A stretch of 64,000 bases of DNA, taken from NCBI GenBank assembly GCA_000169075.1, contig AAVT01000003.1, forward strand, positions 186,001 to 250,000. The letters are read 5' to 3'. The notes below the pieces were generated by a model that was not told where the DNA came from, made no database searches, and worked only from the letters and a program-made list of their open reading frames with translations. Source of the stretch: a marine gamma proteobacterium HTCC2143 (GTDB lineage: Bacteria; Pseudomonadota; Gammaproteobacteria; Pseudomonadales; Dasaniaceae). The translations under genes were made by a program, and so were the position numbers. Positions 51,100-61,940 of this stretch are shown here, piece after piece. Position 1 is the stretch's first letter. Each line of letters begins with the position of its first letter.

Positions 51100-53325
51100 C
51101 TATCCCTCAACGACTCGCTGTGCCGATAGTACATTAGGTAGGCGTGTAATCCGCGCAAGCAGAACGTTCAAAGCGTCCAACCCTGTAATTTCTAGCGTTA
51201 ATCTCATCGTCGCCGTGTTATTGCTTTTGTCTGATTCAGTATTCACTGCAGCAACATCAATACGGGCATTAGCGAGCATCGCTGAAATATCTCGCAATAA
51301 TCCACTGCGATCATAGGCTCTAATCTCAATATCTATCGGGTATGTACTTTTTGGAGCATCACCCCAGCTTACTTCAATAATACGATCCGGCTCTTTAAAC
51401 TCCAGCTGCAATAATTTACTGCAATCCTGCTGATGAATACTGACTCCTCGCCCCTTCGTCACATAACCTATGATCATATCGCCAGGCAGTGGTTTGCAAC
51501 AGCCGGCGAAATGACTTAATAAATTCCCCACCCCACGAATCATAATAGCGTCATCATGACGCGGATCGCTGCGTGCTACTGTCGGTGATAATACAGGCTC
51601 GTCTGCGCGCTCATTAAACAGATGCTGAACAGCAGAAACAACTTGCGTCGAAGAAATATCACCGGCTCCGACCGCAGCATACATATCCTCCACCGCCTGG
51701 TAGCCAAAATAGGTAGGGACCGATTTGTAATCCAGGCTCGTTAGTGCCAAGCGTTTATACACTTTTTCCAGCAAAGCCCGTCCAGCCGCTATATTTTCAT
51801 CTCTGGCTTGCAGTCGAAACCAATGCTGGACCTTTACTCGCGCACGACTCGATCTAAGGTAGCCAAGATTTTTTTGTAGCCAATCTCTACGAGGTGCATT
51901 TTCTTTCCCGGTCAAAATTTCGACCTGGTCACTGGTGTTTAGCTGATAGGTGAGCGGAACAATTCTCCCATTGACCTTGGCACCCCGACAACGGTGCCCT
52001 ACCTCGGTATGCACATGGTAGGCAAAGTCCAGCGGCGTAGAGCCCTGAGCAAGATTCACAACGTGCCCCTCGGGTGTAAACACATAGATGCGATCCTGCG
52101 CGCGCGAAAAATGTTCCGCCACATCAGATGGACCGGCATCCGTTTCTTCGTGCCAGTCCAACACCTGCCGCAGCCAGGCAATTTTTTCTTCGTAGCTATT
52201 TCCTCCTTGATTATCACTACCCTTGTAACGCCAATGGGCGCAAATACCAAACTCTGCCTCCTCATGCATAGAAAACGTACGAATCTGTATTTCCAGGGCC
52301 TTTCCCTCGGGTCCAATAACCGCCGTGTGCAAAGACCGATACCCGTTGTCTTTAGGGTTAGCAATGTAATCATCGAATTCGTTGGGAATGTTTCTCCAAA
52401 GGCTATGCACCAAGCCCAGCGCGGCGTAGCAATCTCTTACATCTGGCACCAAAATTCTCACTGCGCGAATATCATAAACCTGAGAAAAACCAATGCCCTT
52501 GCGCTGCATTTTTCTCCATATACTGTAGATATGTTTTGCGCGTCCCGACAAATCTGCTTCTATGCCACTGTCCGTTAGCCCAGTATTCAATCGGCCAACA
52601 ATTTCATTAATATAGCTTTGCCTAGCCAGCCGCTTTTCATCCAGCAACTTGGCAATCTTTTTATAAGCAACTGGCTGAAGATAACGAAATGATAAATCTT
52701 CAAGCTCCCACTTAATGTGGCCGATCCCAAGACGGTGAGCTAATGGCGCATAAACATCATGCACTTCCCGAGCAACACGATAACGCTTGGCGGGATTATT
52801 CTTTACCATTCTGATGGCACATGTGCGCTCAGCCAATTTCACCAACGCAACTCGCACATCATCCACTAAGGCGACCAGCATCTTGCGGATATTGTCCTTC
52901 TGAGCTTCGGCTTGTCCCAGAACGGGATTATCACCGGTAATCACTGTGCTCATCGCCGCCATTCTAAGAACGCCGTTGATCAAATGAACAATTTCTTCAC
53001 CAAAATTTTTCGCTACTAGCTCAATCTGCAGTTTTTCTTCACGAACGGCGCGATACAAAATAGCGGCAATCAATGTTTCTTGATCTAACTGCAAGTCGGC
53101 AAGGATATCGGCCATTTCCAAACCAATTCTAAAGCTGCTGGTATGTTCATCCCACGCTTTATCTGACACAGCGATAGCCCGCTGCTCAGCCTGATAACTC
53201 ATATCACAGGCGGCCTGCAGGATAGGGATGTCAAATCCAGAGTTAGCAGGAAAACGCGCTAACCATCGATTAATATCAACGGAGCCGTCCTCGTTTTGCG
53301 GATGTTCTTCTCGAACTTTAACCAT
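51100..53325 (-). CDS. relA: GTP pyrophosphokinase RelA
   Basis: Ribosome-associated (p)ppGpp synthetase of the stringent response. The N-terminal hydrolase-like domain lacks the HD catalytic pair (ILYRAVREEKL in its place), and the synthetase domain has the monofunctional acidic signature EFDDYIANPK, both diagnostic of RelA rather than SpoT. Then TGS (DRIYVFTPEGHVVNL), a CC zinc-finger region (GCCKPLPGD) and ACT domain. Length 741 matches. Followed immediately by mazG. Confidence 0.96.
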   Translation of the reverse strand: MVKVREEHPQNEDGSVDINRWLARFPANSGFDIPILQAACDMSYQAEQRAIAVSDKAWDEHTSSFRIGLEMADILADLQLDQETLIAAILYRAVREEKLQIELVAKNFGEEIVHLINGVLRMAAMSTVITGDNPVLGQAEAQKDNIRKMLVALVDDVRVALVKLAERTCAIRMVKNNPAKRYRVAREVHDVYAPLAHRLGIGHIKWELEDLSFRYLQPVAYKKIAKLLDEKRLARQSYINEIVGRLNTGLTDSGIEADLSGRAKHIYSIWRKMQRKGIGFSQVYDIRAVRILVPDVRDCYAALGLVHSLWRNIPNEFDDYIANPKDNGYRSLHTAVIGPEGKALEIQIRTFSMHEEAEFGICAHWRYKGSDNQGGNSYEEKIAWLRQVLDWHEETDAGPSDVAEHFSRAQDRIYVFTPEGHVVNLAQGSTPLDFAYHVHTEVGHRCRGAKVNGRIVPLTYQLNTSDQVEILTGKENAPRRDWLQKNLGYLRSSRARVKVQHWFRLQARDENIAAGRALLEKVYKRLALTSLDYKSVPTYFGYQAVEDMYAAVGAGDISSTQVVSAVQHLFNERADEPVLSPTVARSDPRHDDAIMIRGVGNLLSHFAGCCKPLPGDMIIGYVTKGRGVSIHQQDCSKLLQLEFKEPDRIIEVSWGDAPKSTYPIDIEIRAYDRSGLLRDISAMLANARIDVAAVNTESDKSNNTATMRLTLEITGLDALNVLLARITRLPNVLSAQRVVEG

Positions 53326-53386
53326 CTTAACGTCTTATTTTGTTGTATTACATTTTGTACAAACTAACGCATCCAAAGCACAGGGA

Positions 53387-54292
53387 TCATTTCTGTAACG
53401 TTGAATCAAAAACACCCGTTGACAGATAGCGATCACCACGATCGCAGATAATTGCAACAATCACTGCATTTTCAACATGTTCGGCAATCTTCAGAGCACC
53501 AACAACGGACCCTCCGGACGACACACCGCAAAAAACACCCTCTTCTGCCGCAAGTCGCTTCATCATTACTTCAGCATCCCGCTGATCGACATCTATAACC
53601 CGGTCAACACGCGTGCGTTCGAAAATACTAGGAAGATACGCCTCTGGCCAGCGCCGTATCCCCGGAATACTTGATCCGTCACAGGGCTGCAATCCGACAA
53701 TTTCGATGTTGGGATTTTGCTCTTTTAAAAATTTCGACACACCCATAATCGTGCCTGTTGTCCCCATAGAACTGACAAAATGGGTAACTCTTTTTTGCGA
53801 TTGACGCCATATTTCAGGCCCCGTTCCCTCGTAATGTGCCATTGGATTATCCACATTAGCAAACTGGTCCAAAACGACGCCCTGACCATCAGCTTGCATC
53901 TGCAACGCCAAATCTCTGGCTCCTTCCATGCCCTCTTTCTGGGTTACATCGATAAGCTCTGCACCGTATGCAGCCATCGCTAATTTTCTCTCCTGGCTCA
54001 TGTGGGATGGCATAATCAGCTTTAGGTTGTACCCTTTGATTGCTGCCACCATCGCTAGTGCAATACCAGTATTGCCGCTTGTCGCCTCTATTAGCGTGTC
54101 CCCTGCTTTAATATCACCGCGCGCTTCCGCCCGATTTATCATACTGAGCGCAGGTCTATCTTTAACTGAACCGGCCGGGTTATTACCCTCTAGTTTAAGG
54201 AGAATAGTATTAGAGGACGTAGTGCCGTTAATACGCTGCAATCTAACAAGAGGACTGCCGCCCACATAATCTTCAATCGTTGGGAATTCCAT
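53387..54292 (-). CDS. cysM: cysteine synthase B
   Basis: PLP-dependent O-acetylserine sulfhydrylase. PLP lysine Lys 44 in GSVKDRPAL, phosphate-loop EATSGNTG at ~69-76, and GTTGTIMGVSKFLKEQNP. The GSVKDRP and WP-containing DGSSIPGIRRWPEAYLP features match CysM rather than CysK. Length 301. The cysM-relA-mazG order is as in Pseudomonas, but rlmD, normally between cysM and relA, is missing. Confidence 0.94.
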   Translation of the reverse strand: MEFPTIEDYVGGSPLVRLQRINGTTSSNTILLKLEGNNPAGSVKDRPALSMINRAEARGDIKAGDTLIEATSGNTGIALAMVAAIKGYNLKLIMPSHMSQERKLAMAAYGAELIDVTQKEGMEGARDLALQMQADGQGVVLDQFANVDNPMAHYEGTGPEIWRQSQKRVTHFVSSMGTTGTIMGVSKFLKEQNPNIEIVGLQPCDGSSIPGIRRWPEAYLPSIFERTRVDRVIDVDQRDAEVMMKRLAAEEGVFCGVSSGGSVVGALKIAEHVENAVIVAIICDRGDRYLSTGVFDSTLQK

Positions 54293-54449
54293 AAAACAAC
54301 AAACCTATGTGCATTGGACCTGTTTAAGATGTTACGGCGCATGTCTACTGAGTACATTCCGGCCCAAAGATCATACACTGACAACGTCAATGCGGCTAGC
54401 GTCGCGATGCCCCGATAACCTCGAATACAGCCGGGTATTACCATGGATT

Positions 54450-55169
54450 TTAGTGGAATAACTCACGGCTTTTAAGGGGTTTTTCACCAAGATGGAGGCG
54501 GAGGGCTTGACGGCAAATAAGCTTAGCGACATGACGAGCATTATCGGTGAATGCTCCGCTTGCAATAGCGAGTAGGTCCTCGCCCTGAAATGTTCTGTTC
54601 ACCAAATGCCCGCGCGATGCAAGCTCCGCATCCGGTACAGCAAACAATCCTTCGCCAGCCCGATAAACATAATAGCGGTCCGGAATTATTGGGTTATCGG
54701 TTTCTGCTTCTTGAGTAAAATCCAGCCCATAACCTAAGTACTCCATCAATTGTAATTCGAACTGTCGCAGCACTATATCGATCTCACTATCACCCACCAA
54801 ACACTTTGCTATCCATTCGTATAAGGTATAAATAGCGGTGTGTTGATCGTCTTGTTGTAGCAGTCTGGATAGCAATTCATTGACGTAGAGACCACTGAAA
54901 AGCCGCTTTCCCTGCAGCTGCAACGGAGCACCACGAGGCTCCATTTGGATGATTGTCTTTAAATCAGACTTCCCACTCCAGCTAATTAGTAAAGGAACAA
55001 ATGGTTGTGACAAACCCCGGCGTTGTTTTGCACTTTTGGACGTTGCTCTAACGCCTTTTACCACACCACTGACGCGACCGTAGTCAGCGCTCAAAAAATC
55101 GACAATCAGGCTACTGTCTCTAAAGTTCCGTGTGTGAAGTATATAAGCGGGCTGGGATTCGATACGCAT
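54450..55169 (-). CDS. recO: DNA repair protein RecO
   Basis: RecFOR pathway protein that loads RecA. N-terminal OB-fold AYILHTRNFRDSSLIVDFLS, then helical domain with GLYVNELLSRLLQQDD and LELMEYLGYGLDF-like stretch. Length 239. No zinc-binding cysteine set is evident. In many relatives recO is followed by pdxJ; here it is followed by cysM. Confidence 0.94.
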   Translation of the reverse strand: MRIESQPAYILHTRNFRDSSLIVDFLSADYGRVSGVVKGVRATSKSAKQRRGLSQPFVPLLISWSGKSDLKTIIQMEPRGAPLQLQGKRLFSGLYVNELLSRLLQQDDQHTAIYTLYEWIAKCLVGDSEIDIVLRQFELQLMEYLGYGLDFTQEAETDNPIIPDRYYVYRAGEGLFAVPDAELASRGHLVNRTFQGEDLLAIASGAFTDNARHVAKLICRQALRLHLGEKPLKSRELFH

Positions 55170-55218
55170 ATTGTCGCATTATACCTGTGAGGTTTTTTCC
55201 CATTTTGTAACCGGGAAT

Positions 55219-56124
55219 TCAGTCGAAGTCATTGTATCCAAGACTGCGTAAAGCACGATCATCGTCAGACCATCCAGACTTCACTTTCACCCATAATTTT
55301 AACATAACTTTGCGTTCGAACATTTTTTCCATTTCCAGCCGCGCATCCTGACCTATAGACCGCAGGCGACTCCCTTTATTACCGATGACGATACGCTTTT
55401 GTCCTTCGCGCTCCACCAAGATCAAAGCGTGAATGTGTAAACTTTTCCCGCTATCCTTAAAGTCTTCGATCTCTACCGTCATCGCATAGGGCACCTCTTC
55501 GCCCAGTTGCCGCATCACTTTTTCACGAACCAGCTCAGCTGCCATGAATCGTGAACTACGGTCGGTAATCTGATCTTCTGGGAATAAATACCCTCCCATC
55601 GGCAACTTCGTTTGTATGCTTAGCTCAAGATTAGTCAGGTTTGTTCCATTTAATGCCGACAAGGGGATTATGTCGACAAAATTCATTTTATGCTGACAGG
55701 CTTCAAGAAAAGGCAGCAATTGCGATTTATCCTGCATCTGATCGACTTTGTTGATGACCAGTATAACCGGGCATTCCGCTCTTTTTACTTGCTCTAATAC
55801 CCACTCATCTCCGTCAGTCCACTTTCCCCTTTCGACCACAAACACAACTACGTCGACATCGGTAATTGTCGAGCTTGCCGCGCGATTCATATAGCGATTA
55901 ATCGCTTTGTCAGACTCGGTACCTTTATGAATACCCGGAGTATCTACAAAAATGGCCTGTGTATTATTTTCAGTTTTTATCCCTAAAACTCGATGCCGAG
56001 TCGTTTGTGGCTTTCTTGACGTTATACTGATTTTTTGTCCCAAAATATGGTTCAACAGTGTTGATTTCCCCACGTTTGGACGGCCTATGATGGCTACATA
56101 GCCACAGTGTGTCTGCTCTGTCAT
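55219..56124 (-). CDS. era: GTPase Era
   Basis: GTPase for 16S rRNA maturation and 30S assembly. G1 GRPNVGKS at residues 14-21, G3 [12 protein letters not shown] at about 124-127, C-terminal KH domain with [17 protein letters not shown]. Length 301. Lies between rnc and recO as in most proteobacteria. Confidence 0.97.
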   Translation of the reverse strand: MTEQTHCGYVAIIGRPNVGKSTLLNHILGQKISITSRKPQTTRHRVLGIKTENNTQAIFVDTPGIHKGTESDKAINRYMNRAASSTITDVDVVVFVVERGKWTDGDEWVLEQVKRAECPVILVINKVDQMQDKSQLLPFLEACQHKMNFVDIIPLSALNGTNLTNLELSIQTKLPMGGYLFPEDQITDRSSRFMAAELVREKVMRQLGEEVPYAMTVEIEDFKDSGKSLHIHALILVEREGQKRIVIGNKGSRLRSIGQDARLEMEKMFERKVMLKLWVKVKSGWSDDDRALRSLGYNDFD

Positions 56125-56164
56125 AACTGATTCTTTTTAATCTGGACCCGGCTAGGTCCGTTGG

Positions 56165-56854
56165 CTATTCGGATTGATGCAATGCTGTCAGCGCTTCTTC
56201 TGCGGCGGCCTGCTCTGCCACCCGACGACTACTCCCGTCGCCAGTGAACCGTTGCTGCAAGTGGTGTATATCGCACTCGATGGTAAATTGCTGTTGATGG
56301 TCACTGCCACTCGTATTTATCAATACATACTGCGGTAACGGCATTTTTCGTGCCTGTAGCCATTCCTGCAGCCGTGTTTTAGCATCTTTATTACTGTTCC
56401 GAGGCGATATGAGATCGAGGCGAGACTCGAACCAACGCGGAACATGTTCATTACATGCCGCCATGCCGCCATCAAGATAAATAGCGCCTATCAGCGCTTC
56501 CACAGCATCTGCTAATATTGACTCGCGGCGATAGCCGCCACTTTTTAGTTCACCCGGACCCAAATTCAAGTGCTCGCCAACAGAGAACTCTTTAGCAATT
56601 TCAGCAAGAGTCTCACCCTTTACTAACTGAGCACGCATTTGGCTCAGCTCGCCCTCACGGCACTCAGGGAATTTTTGGAACAGTGCCTCAGCCATCAGAA
56701 AATTAACGATAGAATCACCCAAGAATTCAAGCCTTTCGTTATTTTTCGCCCCGACGCTGCGGTGACTAAGCGCCAAATCCACCAGAGACGGGTCGTTAAA
56801 CTCATGGCCTAACTTTTGAATCAAGAGGTGATGCGTGGTTTTTTTATTACCCAA
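56165..56854 (-). CDS. rnc: ribonuclease III
   Basis: Double-strand-specific endoribonuclease. Signature NERLEFLGDSIVNFLMAE, second catalytic acidic site ADAVEALIGAIYLDGG, and a C-terminal dsRNA-binding domain ending RRVAEQAAAEEALTAL. Length 229 normal. Followed by era. Confidence 0.97.
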   Translation of the reverse strand: MGNKKTTHHLLIQKLGHEFNDPSLVDLALSHRSVGAKNNERLEFLGDSIVNFLMAEALFQKFPECREGELSQMRAQLVKGETLAEIAKEFSVGEHLNLGPGELKSGGYRRESILADAVEALIGAIYLDGGMAACNEHVPRWFESRLDLISPRNSNKDAKTRLQEWLQARKMPLPQYVLINTSGSDHQQQFTIECDIHHLQQRFTGDGSSRRVAEQAAAEEALTALHQSE

Positions 56855-56882
56855 TGAGTTTCCTGTAATTTTCTATTTGAAT

Positions 56883-57269
56883 TTAGTTTGACAGTTCGGT
56901 TTGGTATTCGTAAATAAACTTGTCAAACTTAATCACAACGTCGACGTTAAAAAGAAATGGCACCCGTTTTTCATAGGTCGCATCAATTTTTGTCTTACCT
57001 TTGGCTCGGCTGATCTTGACGTCGCGGTAGCTAATACCATCAATCATATTCATTTCAAACGTTTTCGAAATCTTACGTCTTATTTTACCGGTGGTTAAAC
57101 CGTCATACTCTCGGTTATCGACCGCTTTTTTTATCGCGCTATCTAAGGTATATCCCTCCATATAAACCGGGATCAGCTTCAAGGCACAGGTCAATACAAA
57201 GGCACCGACTAACATAACAAACAAAATACTTAACGAAGATGCGCCCTTTTGCCGCAGTTGGTTATTCAT
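56883..57269 (-). CDS. DUF4845 membrane protein
   Basis: About 128 residues, one N-terminal membrane segment (GASSLSILFVMLVGAFVLTCALKL) followed by a small periplasmic domain, ending in a FIYEYQTELSN tail. This family regularly lies between lepB and rnc. Function unknown. The ATG at 57269 is preferred over a TTG at 57284. Confidence 0.88.
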   Translation of the reverse strand: MNNQLRQKGASSLSILFVMLVGAFVLTCALKLIPVYMEGYTLDSAIKKAVDNREYDGLTTGKIRRKISKTFEMNMIDGISYRDVKISRAKGKTKIDATYEKRVPFLFNVDVVIKFDKFIYEYQTELSN

Positions 57270-57357
57270 CGCCTTTGCTCCCAAGTTTACGAACGCTTAA
57301 GCCTAGTCTAGTGAATTTTCATCAGTTTGCTTGCTAATAAGGTCACAATTTTAACTT

Positions 57358-58416
57358 TTAATAGATAGATCCAGCTCGACTGAAGGTTGGGACATCAGTA
57401 AACGTCGGCCAATGTAACCATCTAGCGAAGGCTTTTCCAACAATCCTGTCCTCTGGAACCTGTCCCCAAACACGACTATCACTGCTGTTATCGCGATTAT
57501 CACCCATCATCCAGTAATGACCAGGCTTAACCGTAATGCTGAAATCATCATTGCGAACCGCGCGCTTATTTTTATGTATCAGATGATCGACGCCAGCAAG
57601 ATCCTCAGACATCAATTCAACAATAGGCCTAATTGGGGGTAATTCTGCCAGCAGTGTTTGCGAGACTTGCTTGCCATTTACTGACAGTACTTTGTTCTTG
57701 TAGCTGACTGTGTCCCCGGGAAGCCCAATAACTCGCTTAATAAAATAGATATCCTTATGGGGGGGGAAAAAGACCATAACGTCACCGCGTTGTGGTTCGC
57801 CAATTTCGACTACTTTTGTCCCCACTACCGGCAGCCGCAGGCCGTAAGTATATTTGTTGACCAAGATATAATCACCGACCAACAGCGTCGGCACCATTGA
57901 CCCAGAAGGAATTTGAAAGGGCTCAATGACAAAGGAGCGCAATAGTAAAACTAATGCTAAAACCGGAAAGAAGGATTTGGCGTATTCGCCAACAATCATG
58001 TCCTCTCTGATATACAGCGATAATGACTGACGCTGTTCTTCCGTATATTTTGCGAGAAAATCAATCACCGCTTTAGAGTCAGCATAAGCTGTTCGAGCTT
58101 TTGAGAAAAGAATGACATCAAGACCGCATATTAAGCCCGAGAATAGTGTCAGCATAACCAGTACAAACGCAAAATCACCGTCTTTTACCATCACCACGGA
58201 GATAGCCCAGGCGATCCATATGACAGCCACGACCTTGAACAGCACATCATTCCACGCAGGCATGATCTCGTCTTGCAACTGATCACTCGTCAGCGACTGT
58301 TTTTTGTCAATTAACGCATTGAGATTAGACTGCAGGGAAGCTCGTGCAAATTTCTCCTGAATGAACCAAGCCAGCAATGAAATACATGAGATAGCGATGA
58401 GTATTTTGTCGACCAT
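57358..58416 (-). CDS. lepB: signal peptidase I
   Basis: Cleaves signal peptides of exported proteins. Catalytic Ser 173 in IPSGSMVPTL, catalytic Lys 227 in FIKRVIGLPGD, and box E GDNRDNSSDSR at 305-315. At 352 residues it is longer than E. coli LepB (324) and Pseudomonas enzymes (about 284): about 150 residues precede the catalytic domain, with hydrophobic segments at about 4-20, 60-77, 83-103 and 150-165. Follows lepA. Confidence 0.95.
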   Translation of the reverse strand: MVDKILIAISCISLLAWFIQEKFARASLQSNLNALIDKKQSLTSDQLQDEIMPAWNDVLFKVVAVIWIAWAISVVMVKDGDFAFVLVMLTLFSGLICGLDVILFSKARTAYADSKAVIDFLAKYTEEQRQSLSLYIREDMIVGEYAKSFFPVLALVLLLRSFVIEPFQIPSGSMVPTLLVGDYILVNKYTYGLRLPVVGTKVVEIGEPQRGDVMVFFPPHKDIYFIKRVIGLPGDTVSYKNKVLSVNGKQVSQTLLAELPPIRPIVELMSEDLAGVDHLIHKNKRAVRNDDFSITVKPGHYWMMGDNRDNSSDSRVWGQVPEDRIVGKAFARWLHWPTFTDVPTFSRAGSIY

Positions 58417-58447
58417 ATACTGTTTGTCCGGTTACGCGTTAAATGGG

Positions 58448-60247
58448 CTAGCTGTCTACTTTTAGTACAGCAAGAAAGGCGCTTTGTGGTATTTCTACAC
58501 TTCCCACTTGCTTCATTCGCTTTTTACCCGCTTTTTGTTTTTCTAACAGTTTTCGCTTTCTAGAAACGTCACCACCGTAGCACTTCGCGGTGACATTTTT
58601 TCGCAGAGCTTTTACTGTTTGCCTAGCCACTACTTGTCCTCCGATAGCTGCCTGTATGGCAACATCAAACATTTGCCGGTGAATCAACTCTTTCATTTTT
58701 TCGGTCAAAGAGCGTCCTTTTGACTGTGCATGATCACGGTGAACGATCATCGCCAGAGCATCAACTCGCTCACCATTGATCAACACATCCAATCGCACCA
58801 AATTTGCGCTATCGAAGCGAGCAAAACTGTAGTCGAGGGATGCATAACCCCGACTGACAGACTTAAGTCTGTCGAAGAAATCCATAACTACTTCATTTAA
58901 AGGTATTTCATATGAAAGAGACACTTGGTGGCCGAGAAACTGCATATCCTTTTGTACGCCACGCTTTTCAACACACAAGCTGATGACATTACCGAGATAC
59001 TCCTGCGGGACCAGAATATTGACATCGGCAATCGGTTCGCGAATCTCATTAATATCGCCCGCACCGGGCAGGGCCGACGGGTTGTCAACCATAATGACAT
59101 CGCCATTATTTTTCTCGACCTGGTAGATAACGGTCGGGGCGGTGGTTATAAGATCAAGATCATATTCTCTCTCTAGTCGCTCCTGAATGATCTCCATGTG
59201 CAACATGCCAAGGAAGCCGATCCGAAAACCAAACCCCAGCGCATCGGAAGACTCGGGCTCATAAAATAAGGACGCGTCATTTAGCGTTAATTTCGCCAAT
59301 GCCTCCCGGAAGTCTTCGTAGTCGTCGGATGACACCGTGAACATGCCGGCATAAACCTGTGGCTTAATTTTTTGAAAGCCCGGCAATTGCTCGACGTCAG
59401 GTGTTGATGTGTGAGTAATAGTGTCACCGACAGGTGCTCCCTGAATATCTTTAATCCCCGCCACAATGTAGCCAACTTCCCCAGCAGCCAGTGAACCAGT
59501 TTCCTGTCGCTTTGGCGTAAATATACCGACACTGTCAACAATGTGCGATTTACCCTGAGTTTTCATAATGATTTTTTCGCCCTTGTTAAGAACGCCGTTC
59601 TTAACTCTTACCAGCGACACTACGCCTAAATAATTATCGAACCATGAGTCAATAATGAGCGCCTGTAAGGCTCCATCAGGATCCCCCTCGGGTGCAGGTA
59701 TCAGTTCGACCAACTGCTCAAGCAACGCGTCCACACCCATCCCGGATTTTGCGCTAACTGGAATCGCATTGGTTGCATCAACACCAATGATTTCTTCTAT
59801 TTCTTTTTTTACCACATCGGGGTCAGCTTGCGGTAAATCCATTTTATTGAGCACGGGCAGTACTTCCAATCCCTGTTCGATCGCCGTATAACAATTGGCG
59901 ACCGACTGTGCCTCTACCCCTTGCGCCGCATCGACCACCAACAGCGCACCTTCACAGGCCGCTAGCGAGCGTGAAACTTCGTAGGAAAAATCGACATGCC
60001 CGGGTGTATCGATAAAGTTTAGCTGGTAGGTTTTTCCATCGTTAGCCTGGTAGTTTAAGGTGACACTTTGGGCCTTGATGGTTATTCCCCGCTCCCTTTC
60101 GATATCCATGGAATCGAGCACTTGCTCGTCCATCTCACGGGCACTTAAACCGCCACAGGTCTGTATAAACCGATCAGCGAGGGTCGATTTACCATGGTCA
60201 ATATGGGCAATAATGGAAAAGTTACGGATTAGTGTTATGTCACTCAC
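58448..60247 (-). CDS. lepA: elongation factor 4 (LepA)
   Basis: Translational GTPase, a back-translocase/ribosome-biogenesis factor. G1 [21 protein letters not shown], and the LepA-specific C-terminal domain ([17 protein letters not shown] ending). Length 599 is standard. First of lepA-lepB-DUF4845-rnc-era-recO. Confidence 0.97.
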   Translation of the reverse strand: MSDITLIRNFSIIAHIDHGKSTLADRFIQTCGGLSAREMDEQVLDSMDIERERGITIKAQSVTLNYQANDGKTYQLNFIDTPGHVDFSYEVSRSLAACEGALLVVDAAQGVEAQSVANCYTAIEQGLEVLPVLNKMDLPQADPDVVKKEIEEIIGVDATNAIPVSAKSGMGVDALLEQLVELIPAPEGDPDGALQALIIDSWFDNYLGVVSLVRVKNGVLNKGEKIIMKTQGKSHIVDSVGIFTPKRQETGSLAAGEVGYIVAGIKDIQGAPVGDTITHTSTPDVEQLPGFQKIKPQVYAGMFTVSSDDYEDFREALAKLTLNDASLFYEPESSDALGFGFRIGFLGMLHMEIIQERLEREYDLDLITTAPTVIYQVEKNNGDVIMVDNPSALPGAGDINEIREPIADVNILVPQEYLGNVISLCVEKRGVQKDMQFLGHQVSLSYEIPLNEVVMDFFDRLKSVSRGYASLDYSFARFDSANLVRLDVLINGERVDALAMIVHRDHAQSKGRSLTEKMKELIHRQMFDVAIQAAIGGQVVARQTVKALRKNVTAKCYGGDVSRKRKLLEKQKAGKKRMKQVGSVEIPQSAFLAVLKVDS

Positions 60248-60379
60248 GCAGGATAGAAACCGGGTAATGAATTGAAGCGCGTAATTTTACAGCAAAGCCT
60301 ACAAGGGCGCCATGAAAAGGGGGGGTCAAAAAGCGCTCATGCACGAGTAACCTACAGAAATAAGTAAAAACCAGCAATT

Positions 60380-60862
60380 TTATTGGATTTCAACAATACT
60401 CAGCGTTTTATCCTTAGTAAATTCTTGCCCAACCAGCACCACAGGTTGGTAATTCTGATTATTCCGATTGTTGAGTGCATGCCATCTCACCAAGCCAAGT
60501 CCCGCTATAAAACCCACAACTGAGCCAGAAAAGACCCAAAAATCCCCTGACTGCCACTGAGAAACAGTGATAGCCGCAGTTAGCATGGTGATAATAGGGA
60601 CAAGATAGACGACCATAGCTCCAGCCACCAAGCTACTCTCTGGGATAACTATATCGATATCGTCATCAACAACAAATTGCTCGGGAGAACTACCCCCTAA
60701 TAAGACGCGCACATAATGACTCTTGCCACTTCCAATTTTCCCCAAAATGCCATGGCCACAGCCTTTTTGTGCCGAGCAACTATTGCACGTCGTTTGGCGT
60801 ATTGTCTCTACCCACAAACAATCGGGTTCAATAGCGGCAATGCGGCCTGTTTCTTTCATCAT
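60380..60862 (-). CDS. rseC: SoxR-reducing system/RseC family protein (MucC)
   Basis: Small inner-membrane protein with an N-terminal cysteine motif TTCNSCSAQKGCG (Cys 26, 29 and 35 from this start), which fits the CxxC...C pattern of the family, and two membrane segments. RseC is associated with sigma-E control and with SoxR reduction. From the ATG at 60862 about 160 residues; the TTG at 60877 is a less likely start. Last of the rpoE-rseA-rseB-rseC unit. Confidence 0.9.
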   Translation of the reverse strand: MMKETGRIAAIEPDCLWVETIRQTTCNSCSAQKGCGHGILGKIGSGKSHYVRVLLGGSSPEQFVVDDDIDIVIPESSLVAGAMVVYLVPIITMLTAAITVSQWQSGDFWVFSGSVVGFIAGLGLVRWHALNNRNNQNYQPVVLVGQEFTKDKTLSIVEIQ

Positions 60863-60908
60863 AGCGGGGATATCCAAAGGAAACCGCCGAAGGCGGGTCC
60901 CATTTAGC

Positions 60909-61904
60909 CTAACGAGAGCTGACCAGCCTAACAGATTGTGCTATTTGCTGCGCCGTTTGGGCAGGAATTTCTCCAACAACCGTAATCCGATGAGGCCGGT
61001 CAGCTAACACCAGTAAGCGAGTATAGGCCGTTGTCGCGCCTTTCTGAGCTCTTCCTTCAAGCCCTCGCTGCACTAAGTTCAAGTCAACATCACTCTCAAG
61101 AAATACCGAAAAAACGGTCAGCCCATCGGTAAAAGTCGCTATATCACCGGTTACAAACTTTACATTAGCCACCGTCGACGTAAATCCTGTAGGCATCCAT
61201 TGCACTGTCCAGCCGTCTCCCACAGTATTTCCCGCCACATTGGCAGTCACCGAAGGCTCCGTATGATAGGCCTGATAACTGGCGCCAGCATCCACAAACT
61301 GCTCACCGGCAAGAGGCTCGCCAATAGTAATTTCTACAAACTGAAACCGTTCAAGAACAGTCTTCCCCGGACCGATCAACTCAGTACGCAACAGCAGTCC
61401 AGTTTCTTTGTCCAACGACAAATGATGCTCAAACCGATGCGTGTCCTTGGGAATGATCTGCAAGTTAACAACTTCTCTACCGGCAACGCGACCGGTGCCA
61501 TTGACCGCAAACTCATAAAAACTTCCAACACCTGCATTCGCTGATGAACCCAGCTGCGCCTGCTGCTGCTGATAAAAACGGAGTAATTTATGCCCGGGAT
61601 GAATACAGTTCAGATGGTGGCCTCGCCGAACGATCTCCCGTTTTTCACCATCAAGATATTCTAGCCGCTCAAACTCTTCACCATCAATAACAGAGTGAGC
61701 TATGCGAAAGGACTCAGTAGAACTTCCCCGCTGGAAACTAAAAGTCCCATGATAGTCGAGCTCACGAAAACTATGCGACATACGACTCAGTGCAATTTGA
61801 GGGCTATCATCTGCGTAGACCAAGCCACCAGCCGGCATGATGAGACACGCGAACACAAATAGCCCGATAGTACTCAATGGCAAATGTCTCAGCGCTGACA
61901 TCAT
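60909..61904 (-). CDS. rseB: sigma-E factor regulatory protein RseB (MucB)
   Basis: Periplasmic protein that binds RseA and senses lipoprotein/LPS stress. Signal peptide ending ...GLVYA-DD; MucB/RseB N-terminal domain (LDYHGTFSFQRG, EFERLEYLDGEKREIVRRG) and C-terminal domain (VQWMPTGF). Length 331 normal. Confidence 0.94.
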   Translation of the reverse strand: MMSALRHLPLSTIGLFVFACLIMPAGGLVYADDSPQIALSRMSHSFRELDYHGTFSFQRGSSTESFRIAHSVIDGEEFERLEYLDGEKREIVRRGHHLNCIHPGHKLLRFYQQQQAQLGSSANAGVGSFYEFAVNGTGRVAGREVVNLQIIPKDTHRFEHHLSLDKETGLLLRTELIGPGKTVLERFQFVEITIGEPLAGEQFVDAGASYQAYHTEPSVTANVAGNTVGDGWTVQWMPTGFTSTVANVKFVTGDIATFTDGLTVFSVFLESDVDLNLVQRGLEGRAQKGATTAYTRLLVLADRPHRITVVGEIPAQTAQQIAQSVRLVSSR

Positions 61905-61940
61905 GAGTAAGTTCGATGTTGTGAATAGATTTTCATCGGT

